This document shows positions 34,030-44,846 of a DNA stretch of 64,000 nucleotides, piece after piece. A model generated the notes under the pieces. That model saw nothing but the letters and a program-made list of their open reading frames with translations, had not been told where the DNA came from and did no database searches. Every line of letters starts with the position of its first letter. Position 1 is the stretch's first letter. The translations under genes and the position numbers were made by a program. The DNA comes from Floccularia luteovirens. Its lineage: Eukaryota; Basidiomycota; Agaricomycetes; Agaricales; Squamanitaceae. The stretch is from the NCBI GenBank assembly GCA_009739215.1, contig VSJF01000009.1, forward strand, positions 1,364,001-1,428,000, given 5' to 3'.

Positions 34030-35245
34030 GCTGTCTACCTTAAACACCTGGGACTATCCTCAGAAGTTTTCCTACGGGTCTGCAAGAATCCCACGTTTCA
34101 CACATTTGGAAAAAGCTTCCTCGATAGGAACGGAAAGTATCTGTATCCTGATGGCCATCAAGCAATTTGAAGGAAGGTTGGCAAGGACACTATCAAGTCC
34201 GGACCAATCAAAGGTAGAATGGGATGCTAGCTGATAGGGGAACCGTAATTCGACAGTTTCTAGAACAGGTGACGTCAACGTCGAAAAGAGAGTTGTGAAG
34301 TGGCCAAGATCTTCTGAAGTGAACTGTTCCATGAAAGCGATAGCTAGCGATCGAATACCGGTGTTATATCCAAAATCGATACCTGAATACAGTTACAACC
34401 GCGGTTTGAGCGTTGTGTAGCAGAATGGATGGATGGAAAGACCTACTTGTCAGTATTAGAGAAGTGTTGCCACCAAATACAGCAATTTCCCATTCGAAGT
34501 GCTCTAATTTTGAACCTTGGCGTTGAATATATCGGGCTATCGCAGGCAGTTCACCGATATTGCGCAGGGATATGGACAGCCCAGTAATGTCGGGGGGAGT
34601 CATGGAGTTTTCCAAAGCTTCGATGATATCTGAGAAATGGCTTGATACCTCTAGTACGTGTAGAGTAGGGGCGGGCTGGAGTCCATGGCATGGTGTAGCG
34701 GGACCTTCCCAGTTGGAATGTATGCTAACCTCTTTGAGAATTGGAAAAGAACATATGAACGATAATAGTGAAGGAAAGTTGCGAAAGTTATGGTATAACT
34801 CGAGACAAGTGATTCTTCCAAAGGACTGTAATATGAGGGCCAATGTTTCTTCGTATATGGGACCCTTTACTCCGGTGGCCCACAAGCAGAGACCTGTAAC
34901 AGCATCAAGTTTCTTGAATGTCGTAGCAGGTATGATCTCAGCAAGCTCAGTGGCACTTAGAATGAAGGTAATATATCTGATAAATGAGTTTATCGTACAA
35001 GATGGAGCTTCCAAGAGGTGAACAAAGGTAGTTGCGGAAACGGGAAGGAGAGTGATGCTTGCGAACAAAGTTTTTCGCGAGAAAGTGAGCCAAGATTTGC
35101 AAACCAAAGCTGTCACGAGAAGAGTGTGTTCTGTTTCAATATGAGCCACTATAAGATGAATGAGTTCCCCAGGCAGCCTTGGAGTGGTAGTTATCATAGT
35201 TGCTATCGAAAGTGCGAAGAGGGATGAGGGTAAGCGGAGAGTCAT
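34030..35245 (-). CDS. F-box / LRR-like protein, copy g
   Basis: The main frame is open to 34364. Plausible starts are Met 35245 (MTLRLPSSLFAL) and Met 35197 (MITTTPRLPGELIHL); the second matches the other copies. The F-box (LPGELIHLIVAH; CKSWLTFSRKT) is followed by about 250 residues of leucine-rich-like sequence (LLSFICSFPILKEV; LPAIARYIQRQGSKLEHFEW). The frame ends FRYRFWI, one base out of phase with the SGIDFGYN segment, which continues separately to about 34072. It could therefore be a shorter protein of about 278 residues or a frameshifted gene. Inferred role: SCF adaptor. A LINE has inserted about 30-80 bases upstream of the start. Confidence 0.6.
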
Positions 35246-35275
35246 GAAATAGGGTAGTTTATGTATTATTGGTGT

Positions 35276-36311
35276 TTTTTTTTTTTTTGAATCCTTGTAT
35301 TGATCGTTGGGGCGTTGCCCTATGTCGATCATTACATGCGTTGTATGTACTTTCCCTATGGCTAGTGTGTGGTTTAGTTTATGCTCTATATTTTACGGAA
35401 GGGTTCCTGCAGCAGCGCTCTAGGTGTCTAGTGCTCTACTGTTGGTATACAATTAGTTGGTAATTATAGTGCGCTGTATGTTACGTTCAATAGATTTGAG
35501 ATGGTGAGGGGAAAGAGAGGGAAAAGAGGGGAAAGGAAGGTGTGGCCGATAGGAGGGAGGAGTTAAGACAAGGCATTGCCCTTTCTCGTTATTTTGCGTT
35601 GTGATCTACCTGTGTGCGCCGTGAGTTTGGTATAGTTGCATTTAAAAGAGTGTTAGCTCAGCGTTTTGTCGTTTCTAGGCTCCATTTTGAGTTCTGTACT
35701 CTTTTGCTTTGGGTCGTTCTGGATCCGGTTCTTTGAAGCTACCAAACGCTTCGCTGAATCTACCGGTAGCATTGATGTATCTAAACAGTTGCTTCCATGT
35801 CTTCCTGTCACTGAGGAGTTTACTGAATTGTTTTGCCGCTTGTCCTAGGTTTGTTTCCATCTGCCATCTGTGAAAGATGTATTCCGGGCATTCTAATATG
35901 AAATGTCTGACAGTTTCAATGCTCCTTCTACATGCTTCGCATATTGGGGAATCTGTTCTTTTGATTCGGTGCAGGTATGCGTTTAAGGGGATGTGGCCAG
36001 TTCTTAACTGAACAAGTAGACTTGTGTTCGTTCTATTCAAGTCGTGTATGTTTGGTCGTATCTAGCTAGTCTTTCATATTGTGGGGATTTGGTGAAGGTT
36101 TCTTCGGCTTTTTGGAGTAAGCTTTTTCGCATGTGCTGTTTTGCCGCTGATTTGCTTAAGGGTAGCGCTAAGGAGGTAGTCAACCTTCTTGACAATTCCC
36201 GCTGTCGCTTTTTTGGCCTCAGCGTCTGCCTTTTCGTTTCCTGGGATTCCCTGGTGACCTGGTGTCCACACGATCTCGATTTCGATGCCTGGGACTGCAT
36301 CATTTATTAAC
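35276..36311 (-). mobile_element. 5'-truncated non-LTR retrotransposon (LINE)
   Basis: Read on the minus strand, the element ends in a poly(A) tail (T run at about 35275-35287). It carries the 3' end of a LINE coding region: an RNase H segment with VWTPGHQGIPGNEKADAEAK-like sequence (36271-36200) and a C-terminal Cys/His motif CEACRRSIETVRHF (about 35950). The reverse transcriptase itself is absent, so the copy is 5' truncated. The flanks TATTATTGGtGT (35264-35275) and TATTATTGGcGT (36312-36323) look like a target-site duplication of about 12 bases differing at one place. One frame break separates the RNase H and the C-terminal part. Confidence 0.82.
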
Positions 36312-36514
36312 TATTATTGGCGTTACAAGTGGTGCTTGAATACGTATTGGAAAAGGAGTGGATTGTGAAACATTCACGGATCAGATTACTAGATAATAGG
36401 AGAACGATAAAATTTGGATTGGTGAACATAAAATACATACTTATATCAAATATTTAACATCAACTCCTGCAGCTGTCAATAACATAGTAATATGTATCAA
36501 ATAACAAGAGAAAA

Positions 36515-37941
36515 TCAAGAACAACACGAATTTGCAAATACTTTCCCCTTTTTTCTAAAGAAACTGCCTCTGCTTCCATTGTCTAATCCCAAACGTATAG
36601 TATCAGCAGTACTAGTTTCACGGAACAGCATTCCACGGGATTCCATCGCTTCGTCGTATTCCCATTTCCGTATAACCCTATGGGCTATGTATTCAAAGAC
36701 GTCAGCAACCCCTTCACCGGTCTTCGCAGATGTGAATAATAGCTTGGCACCGCGTAATGGTGTAGGTGGAAAGGGTGTTGAAAGAGGGTTAGGTGATGGT
36801 TGCTCATCATTTGGAGTTGTTAGATTTGTTTCTGTGGCTACTCCATTGTTGCTGGATCTCCGTGCGAAGAGGCTGGGAGTAATTGTTAGAGCACTCTCTG
36901 AGCTCTTACTACTCGATGATAGTGTCGAGATTCTACGTCGCCTGAGACTTTGTGTAGGACTCAGCGGGGGTGTAGGTCGAGGTTCTGGGGATGACCGAGC
37001 GGATTGGAAGATATCGAAGACCGAGGATGAAGGAGTATGATATATTGTAACAGAGGCACTTGCGTTAGTCATCGTACTCCCAAAAAAGCGAGAGGATGAA
37101 CGAGACCGCGACTTTATGTGATCACCAAATCTTGAAGAGCGGTCGCCAATTTGTAAATTTGGGATGATGGATATAGCATTGCTGGATGCTTGTAAGGGGG
37201 ATGATGGACTGGCATGTTTGGAGTTTTCCGGTTGCTTTGATTGTAAAGGGTTGCTGATCACGGGAACATTTATAGGTCTGGAAAAGTCCCTCCCTTCAGG
37301 CGGTAACGGTGGTGTTTCGTGCCCGGGTGAAGTCTCCGGGGATACATTCGGGATAAGTTCTCGTATAAACTCCAATCCATCCGCTTCAGTTACCCGTTCA
37401 CTGACACCTTTGCCGCTCCCCACCAAGTCAATCTTATTACCAACAACAACACAACAATACTCTTCCATGTCCTTATCTGCTAATGGTGCCTTTACACAGA
37501 ATTCATCCCACCATTTCTTCAGATTATCCTTCGTTGCTGGCGTATTGACGTCGAACATTAGTATGGCAGCATCTGCTCCACGGAAGAAAGCTGTTGACAG
37601 GCTGGAGAACCGTTCTTGACCGGCTGTATCCTGTTGATAAATAATGCATTAGCAACTCGTGTGTTCTGATAGATGGGGTATTAAGGGCTTGTTATTGACC
37701 CAGATTTGCAATGTGACTGACTCGTCTGGATTACTGGGATGAGGCAGGACTTTCGTAATGAAGTCTGCGCCGATAGTCGCTCGGTATCCGTTCGAAAATC
37801 TGCCTGAGATATACTGTTTGTATCATGAAACTAAATTAGTAGAGGTGGTGAGAGTGTATTTGCTGGACAGGTTACCTGGCCGCGTAGACTCGTTTTGCCG
37901 ACTCCTGAAGCCCCAATGACAACTACCTTTACTGTGAGCAT
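36515..37941 (-). CDS. Rab7/Ypt7-like small GTPase with a long insertion
   Basis: Exons 37941-37876, 37813-37700 and 37630-36515 give 431 residues without a break. All G motifs are present: GASGVGKTS (P-loop), ATIGADF (switch I), WDTAGQERF (G3), GNKIDLVG (G4) and FTSAKTGEGV (G5). ATIGADF and the overall pattern are Rab7/Ypt7-like, pointing to late endosome-vacuole traffic. Unusually, about 190 Ser/Pro-rich residues separate G4 and G5, where normal Rabs have about 25. The C-terminus ends in SCCS, so a prenylatable CC is near but not at the very end. Start: the first in-frame Met, right before the P-loop strand. Confidence 0.87.
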
Positions 37942-38194
37942 CTCTTTGGTCGTCGTCTTGATCGTTCATGAGCTAGTGGGGCTTCAATTGACCAATCAAT
38001 GTTGAATAGGTAACCAATACACAGCCACGGTAGACTGATGATGTCTTTCATGAATCATGAATTGCAAATTTTTATCAACTCAAGGTCACGTTACCTCGGT
38101 CCATACTCAAAGTTTAAGGTTATAAGATTCGAACACGACGTAGATATTTTACAGCATCGGGGGATACAAGAAGACTAATACAAACAAGATTACA

Positions 38195-40331
38195 CTAAGG
38201 GATACTGATATTGAATGCCTTTAACTCCCAATCTGTCCACTTAAAAACTGGAAGTGGATGCGCTTCTGTATTGAAAACCCATTTGGACAACGGAAGTATG
38301 TCATTGTCATCAAAAAGAAGGAACAAATACTTCAATGTCTCTGCCAGAAAATAGCTTCCAATTATAGCTTGGTAAGTCACAAAAAAAGAAAGATTACAAT
38401 TACTCACCTGGGCATGTCATCAATTAATGTATATGGAGGATAGCTCACAGAACCAACAGAAGCGTAACCATACTCGGTCCTAGCATGTTTTTCGATAGCT
38501 GCAAATATGTCGTAACCCCTTTCTCGCCATCGTACGTCACCAGTCGTTTTCCACATGATAAATAAACTTTCCACTGTCTGCACAATTTTCAGCAAACCAA
38601 AACCAGTTAGATTGTTCGTGAAAAAACACACCTCAGGCCGGAGGAGATACAACGGCATATTATACATATAGTCTCGCTCAGGAATGTTTGGTTCTGGTTG
38701 CGGTTCCGACAGACCGGGTGGTACTCCCCCTGGTCTACCATCCTCTTCCCATCTCGTAAGACGATCAACCCATTTCTCTCCGGCAACCATACGCATCACA
38801 TCTGGCCCCAAACCGGTCTCCTGGTCTGCATAAGTGAGCCAACATGTGTACGCTAGTCCCTGGGCTGCCCACTGGTGTCGTTCCTTGATGCTGGGGGAAA
38901 GATCCAGCATGTGAGCGCCTAGAGCAAGCATCCCCGGGAGAAAACAGGAGAGATGTTCGAGTGTGTGGGTCGGCTTCTCGAACACAATGTCGGTAACATA
39001 AAGAAGACCTCGCTTTGGTGTGATGTAAAGGAGATTGTTGATGATACCCTCGACAGAAATCAGATCTGCAGATAACCATATCAGCAATTGCCCAACCGGA
39101 AGTCATTCTATTGACATTGTGTGTGTGCCTTCTGGTCACCCATTATAAGCCACTGCTTTAGCAGGTATTCATAACCACTATCTGCTCCTGACCCTATTGT
39201 TAAGTGCGCTAGAATATAAATATATCATGTGAGCGATGTTACAAAATCGTTGAAGTATATGTTACCTCCAAACGATGTTCCATCGCTATTCCATTGATCT
39301 GGAAAAAGCCCCTCGAGGACAGGCGCTTCGTACATCATCTCCATGACTTTTTCAGCCTGGGTGACGTTGGTCAATTGGATTGCACGCACAAAAGAGGATC
39401 TCCTACTGCTTCATAGTATTTGGCGCGACCAGTAAGTTTCGCTAGGTATTTAAATTCTAGTTGGCAGCTCGTTGCTTCGGCAAAAAGTACTTTTTTGTAC
39501 ACCATTTGAAGGTTTGCGGTCCCACTGTTTAGTTACAGTTTTTTTCTTGTCCGAAAATAGAGAATAAATGTCAAATACCTATACAAATCCACAGAATACG
39601 CTGGAAGTCCAGACAGGGTACCATTGAACACGGGCAGCAACGCAGATCCCAAGTCATCCGCACGAGCAAGTAAAACCGGTTCCTGTGAAAGGGCATATGC
39701 CGAAAGGAGTCCGCCAAGATACCGAATGGTAGTTTCAAAGAATGGAACCGATCTGGACAGCTACACACATTGAGTCTTGACTAGAAGCAAATATCGCTGA
39801 TCGCCTCACCTTAGTATTGAAAGATTGTTTTGCAACGAATCCGATTGCTTCAGAAAATTCTTCGTGGAGCCCTAATATCCACATAGTGTCCAAAGAATCG
39901 AACAAAGTAACGCCCCATCCATTGAATCTAGGAGACTAGTGAAAAACTGATTGTAAATTGCTGTAACCGGAGGTATACTTATTAGACCCTCCACCTGTCA
40001 CCGAACGTAATTCATCATTCGGGAATGCATGTGCTTGGTATCCCGTTAACGCATGGACAAACGCTTTTCTAACTTGTTCTTGTCTTGATTTCCATATCAA
40101 AGTCGGTAGTGGCTTTTCGTTTGGAATCTCTGGGTGTGAACTTGGGGGCTGTTCAGGAAGAAACCATTCTTGAATTTCGACATAGCCTGGAGCTAGTAGT
40201 ATGTATGAGAAAAAGAGGACGATGAACAATCCAATCCATCGCAAGGTAGGTCTTCCGAGCAATGCTCCTCCTTTCGTAGTGCGAGAAAGGCGGGTGCCGT
40301 CGGCGGTTGGGACACGATGAAGGGGAAGCAT
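38195..40331 (-). CDS. Class I alpha-1,2-mannosidase (GH47), ER/Golgi type
   Basis: It is a type II membrane enzyme: a cytosolic tail, then an anchor ([15 protein letters not shown]), then the GH47 catalytic domain. Exons I can place from the 3' end: 38195-38354, 38408-38577, 38632-39065, 39140-39193, 39266-39356 and one from 39407; the 5' exon starts at 40331 ([12 protein letters not shown]). Diagnostic pieces are [49 protein letters not shown] and VFNTEAHP, whose Thr binds the catalytic Ca2+. The enzyme trims alpha-1,2-mannose from N-glycans. The middle (39500-39950) has several exons I did not resolve. An internal piece has been copied to 30435-30560. Confidence 0.85.
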
Positions 40332-41130
40332 TGCGTGAGAAAGTGCACCTCAAACCCCCAATAAGTACGGACCGATAGCCTAACCCCCAGTACCTCCGCA
40401 CTAAATGCAAGGTGCTATGCATGATTACATCATAACGAGAGTGCTGTATTAGGTTGTTGACAGGACTACCGCAAGAAAAATATGCCGGGAGCATCTGTTA
40501 AGCAGTAAGATCCTTAATAGCTATGCGATTGCGTCAAGGTCCATAGATCACCTCAGGCTGAGTTTCCTATCAATTGGCAGAAATATCGAATCAATCACCT
40601 TACATTGGCGACTTGGGAGATTGTCTCCAGAGATCCCCCGGATTAGGTATCAGCACGAGCTTCTATCATTGGAAACGGGAGAATCTTCGCAGTTTCCATC
40701 ATGAACTCTGCGGAAATGTTCATGAATGATGACTGCAACCATGTAAGTTGTTTCTGTTTACTTCCAAAGGCTGTACACAACAAACAAGCAAATTAGGCTC
40801 AAAATGTTCACATGCCCTCAATCCAATGAGTAACAATGGGCAGAACGTCACCAGTGGAACCCGTTGACTACCATCTGCAGAGCAAGACTTTTGAAGGTTA
40901 GATGACTCATTAATTGATATGTTTGTCAACTAAAGGACTCTGACCTCCTTTGTGGTACCCATTTAGGCTTGGTTGTGCAATGCACACACATAATGGACTT
41001 GATCGATCTGATCTACCAACCCGTCAACCACAGAGTATTCAGTTGGTAACCGATGAAGCTGCTTCGACCAAGTAGGAAAAAAAATCTATTTCGAATGGAG
41101 AAAAATCCAAAAACGGCAATGCACATCATG
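40332..41130. other. Intergenic, divergent promoters
   Basis: Nothing coding is recognised between the minus-strand mannosidase and the plus-strand membrane protein. Confidence 0.35.
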
Positions 41131-41284
41131 GATCCATTGTCAAATACACCAGCAGGTTCTCAGGCGCTTAAGTTGTTGCAATATATATGTATTTGTCGTG
41201 CGAGCGAGATCCATTTTCAAACACACCAGCAGGTTCTCAGGCGCTTAAGTTGCTGCAATGTATATATATTTGTCGTGCGAGCGA
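41131..41284 (+). repeat. 77-bp tandem duplication
   Basis: The unit 41131-41207 is repeated as 41208-41284 with only a few changes (both contain CAGGTTCTCAGGCGCTTAAG and TTTGTCGTGCGAGCGAG). It ends 55 bases before the start codon of the membrane protein gene, so it lies in the promoter or 5' leader. Confidence 0.88.
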
Positions 41285-41339
41285 GAAAGAAGTTTAGCAA
41301 CCTTTTCTTTGCGCCCTCAGCGCCTACTTTGGTGGCTAC

Positions 41340-42746
41340 ATGTCCACCTTCGAGATACCAGCTGCGCAGATTGTTGCGCTCTTCATGGAGTGTATATTCT
41401 ATGGTATGTGTTATTCGTTACGTATTCCCCTGTCCTCCAAGCAAATTGATACCAGTTGTCTACTCCTACAGGTATTTACCTTGTCACATTCTTTGCTTGC
41501 CTTCGAATTCTTCTTTGGAAAGATGGAAAGTTCAAACGAATTCCCACTATCAATAAAACTATGGTCACCGCTGCACTCCTTATGCTTGTCTTTGGGACAT
41601 TAGATGTTGGCCTTGGTCTACGACATAATTTAGAAGCCTTCGTATACACCACCCAAACGCCGGAGGAAGAATTCGCCCGCATCTCCGACTGGGTGAATGT
41701 CATGAAGTTTGCTAATTATTCCGGCCAAACATTTATTGGCGATGGCATCTTGGTATGGACCACACGCTCGATGTTATACCTATAACTAATTATTTTGCTA
41801 GTTATACCGATGTTACGTGATTTATAATCGCAATTTCATCGTCGTCCTATTTCCAGTCATGATGTGGATTGGAACTACAGGTAATAATCATACTCTCGCA
41901 ACCCTCTTTTACTCATCAGATGTATAACAGTCTGCTCGGCGTTGGCCACCTACAATGAAGCTACTCTTGGTACGGGAATGCTCAATGGATCGCAGCTAAA
42001 ACCCTTCATAACCACTGTATTGACTCTGACATTGGCCACCAATATCATTACTACTGGTAAGCCCATTAAGCTGCCAAGCGCTTATAATTTTAACATCAGC
42101 ACTAAACTTGATACGTTTCATGCTTAGGCTTGCTAGTACACCGCATCTGGGCAATCCAATCACGGGCATCTAGCAGGCTAGGACCAACACAGAACTTACC
42201 ATACTCCAAGGTGCTTAGGGTTCTGATTGAGTGTGGGTTGATATATACAACCAGTATTGTCATTCTCTTCGCATGCTATATGGCCGCAAACAATGCACTG
42301 CTCGGGGTATCCGATTCGGTGCGTATTCGCCTTTAATCATATTATAATACAGCTATATTAACAACTGCTTTTGTACTACCAACCAGGTTGTTCAAATCAT
42401 TGTAAGTCAAATAACACTTTTCTTGTTATCAACCTAGTTACCACGTCACTGCTATTTATAGGGAATCACATTCAATTTAATCATTCTCAACATCGACAGA
42501 GGTACAGCAACCAAACCACAAGCTTCCTCCTCAACCATCATCAACACGAGACACTCCGAGTCAGGCTCCCGTGCGATGCCTCTACAACACCTGAACACTA
42601 ACACACGCATAGAAACAACAATATCCCGCTATCCCCCGGATAGTGGCATTGGTATGGGGCACTCAAAAGGGGACATTGATACCTACTCCCTTGATTATCA
42701 AAAGGACAATCAGATAGATCAAAGGAGAGAACGGTGGGATGTATAA
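41340..42746 (+). CDS. Seven-transmembrane protein of an agaric-specific type
   Basis: Exons 41340-41403, 41472-41752, 41802-41880, 41931-42056, 42128-42318, 42388-42402 (only 15 bases) and 42462-42746 give 346 residues exactly in frame. Seven hydrophobic segments are seen, from IVALFMECIFYGIYLVTFFA to IIGITFNLIILN, followed by a polar Ser/Thr-rich tail of about 85 residues. The layout is like a receptor with an outside N-terminus, but it is not a Ste3-type pheromone receptor by motif, and many agaric relatives are unannotated. Function unknown. A 77-bp tandem duplication lies directly upstream. Confidence 0.75.
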
Positions 42747-42989
42747 GTATGATGAGATATCCTGATGTATAATCATTATTTAATATCAGTCGTAATCAGT
42801 AAAAGTCTAAAAAATTGTCAAAATCTTGTATTCGTGTTTGGTGATACTACAAATTTGAAACTCCATATTAGATGTTTCGTTGTACTTGTGCGGGAGATCT
42901 ATATATTTACATGTAATGAGGGCAACTGTCAAATGTGATGGTGTGAAAGGTTGACTGGTGCATACATAACCTCGTGCCCAGGTACATCT

Positions 42990-44846
42990 TTACTGAACTT
43001 TTGACTTGACTCTAAATTGATCCGAAGGTCTCCGGATAGCTTCTCCCTTTTTGTTGCGGTAAAAAACTACATCACCTGATACGGGTCGTCAGGAATGTCA
43101 AAGTCATGTCCAGAGGAGACAACAACATACCTTCGTTCTCAACGAACTGACAAAAGTTGTAGCTGTCCCAGAGAGCTTTGAATGGATTTGTGTTGGATGA
43201 AGCGTAGTGATCACCGATGAATGCCTTTAAATGCTGTGTTGCTTCGTAGCCATGATCTAAAGAAGCCCCCATTGAGCAACCGTTTACATCGGTACTATAA
43301 TTATGCAGAATCTTACAGAACGGCATCTTCGGGAAGAACTGAGCATACCATCATGTAAGTTAGGAATATGATAGGGTTGGGAAAGATGCTTTACGCACGT
43401 GGTGGATGACATGGTAATGCGCGACATCATGAAGGAAGAACCTTCCTTGCCATCCCAGGAAATCCCGGTCTACAGTGGCCGCAGCACCACGCTGGAAGTT
43501 CCACTCCTTACCACGATAATGGGGGAGTGTAGGATCAGTGTGGTGCAAGTAAGTAATCATGATGACTGTTTGGGTCATTTCAGAAATTAATGCCCAAAAC
43601 TGAGTGTATTGTACTAACACCAGTGTGAGACCTCAAGCCAAGGGAAACCGTAGAATTTGATCACATTAGCGGCCCCGTATATTGAACTGGCATAGCAGAC
43701 ACCCCAGACCATGAATGCGATACCAATATTGGACATAATCACAGCGCTTCGCTGGGCCCTCGTGAAAAGGATCGAATTGGCTAGATAAGAGACATCAGCT
43801 CTACATAAACTGCAAACAAGAAAAGCGCCTTACGGTCAAAGTGATTGGTCCATTTCGGGTATGTCTTCTGTCCAGATACGTTGAAAACTATGTACCCGCG
43901 TTAGTATCACGGCAGGTCTTAAGAATTATTGGCATCGTTTTCCCACTTACGCAAGTACGCTGGGAATGCTAAGACTTGTTGACGGATCAACATGTACAAG
44001 GTGTAGATTGGCGTGTCACCAAAGATCTCGTCCCAATCAATTTCATCGTTCGGCTTTTCGGGAATATTTAAATCTTCACGAGTTTTTGGTACGTAAACTT
44101 CATCCCGTTCCATAGACGCATGGTTCGAGTGGTGACGGTGATGAGAAATCTTCCACGAGAAGTATGGTGTCCAGAGGAACGTGTGGGTAATCTAAAAGGA
44201 TTATCAGTTTGAGTAATCATGCAGTCGGTGTAGGAAATTTTGACGTACAAAGCCCAAAACATCGTTAACAATCTTGTGGTCCGAAAATGCTCCATGGCCG
44301 CACTAAAGTAAATATAAATAAGTCGTGTTTTATTTCTCCGAAAAAAAAGCTTTTACCTCGTGACCGATCACCCAGATTCCAGTGAATATCAAACCTTGGA
44401 ACCACCAGCTGAAACGCATTGTTATGTTTCAGCAGTTTCTATCGTTCATGACTGCGACACTTACTACACTCCCCAAGCAGCCCATCTTGCTACCTCTGCC
44501 CCAATCGGCGTTAATAACGCTCTCGAAGTATCTTTTGTGAAATATGGGTCAATCTTCATTGCAAGAGACCAAGCGACAACCGCCAGAAGAACATCTCTGG
44601 CAAAATAGGCGAGACCTCTGCGTGTATCCCTGACAAAGTGTTGAGGGGGAATAGCTGCTCTAATCTCCTTCAATGACCTGTAGTGCTTGAATATCAGCCT
44701 GAGGATCCATTGACCACAGAAAACACTTGCCATGGCATTGGAGTATATTCAGGGAGGTTATCCTCGCTGTACTTTGTGACGGGTCCCATCGCGAATACGG
44801 CCAGAAAATGTATGGGGGTAGCAGCTCTTGACTGAGGTGCAGTGGA
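42990..44846 (-). CDS. Delta-12-type fatty acid desaturase (two frame problems)
   Basis: It is a membrane di-iron enzyme inserting a double bond into oleoyl chains. The three His boxes are present: HECGHGAF (spanning the intron near 44300-44355), HHRHHS (about 44140) and HYHVIHH (about 43410). The C-terminal exons 43338-43131 and 43075-42990 end in KSKVQ. Other landmarks are [20 protein letters not shown] and [12 protein letters not shown]. Two joins do not keep frame: near 44720-44740, linking an N-terminal PEYTPMPW stretch to [15 protein letters not shown], and at the intron near 43565-43620 after SHW. It is either a decaying paralogue or affected by small sequence errors. The start is uncertain (Met 44846, Met 44787 or Met 44733). 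Confidence 0.78.

Noticed and set aside
36074..36303. Two overlapping small genes
   Set aside because: They are two frames of one LINE RNase H fragment; the HQGIPGNEKAD motif identifies it.
41340..42746. Ste3-type pheromone receptor
   Set aside because: It has seven helices, but I see no Ste3 motif and no pheromone precursor (short frame ending in CaaX) nearby.
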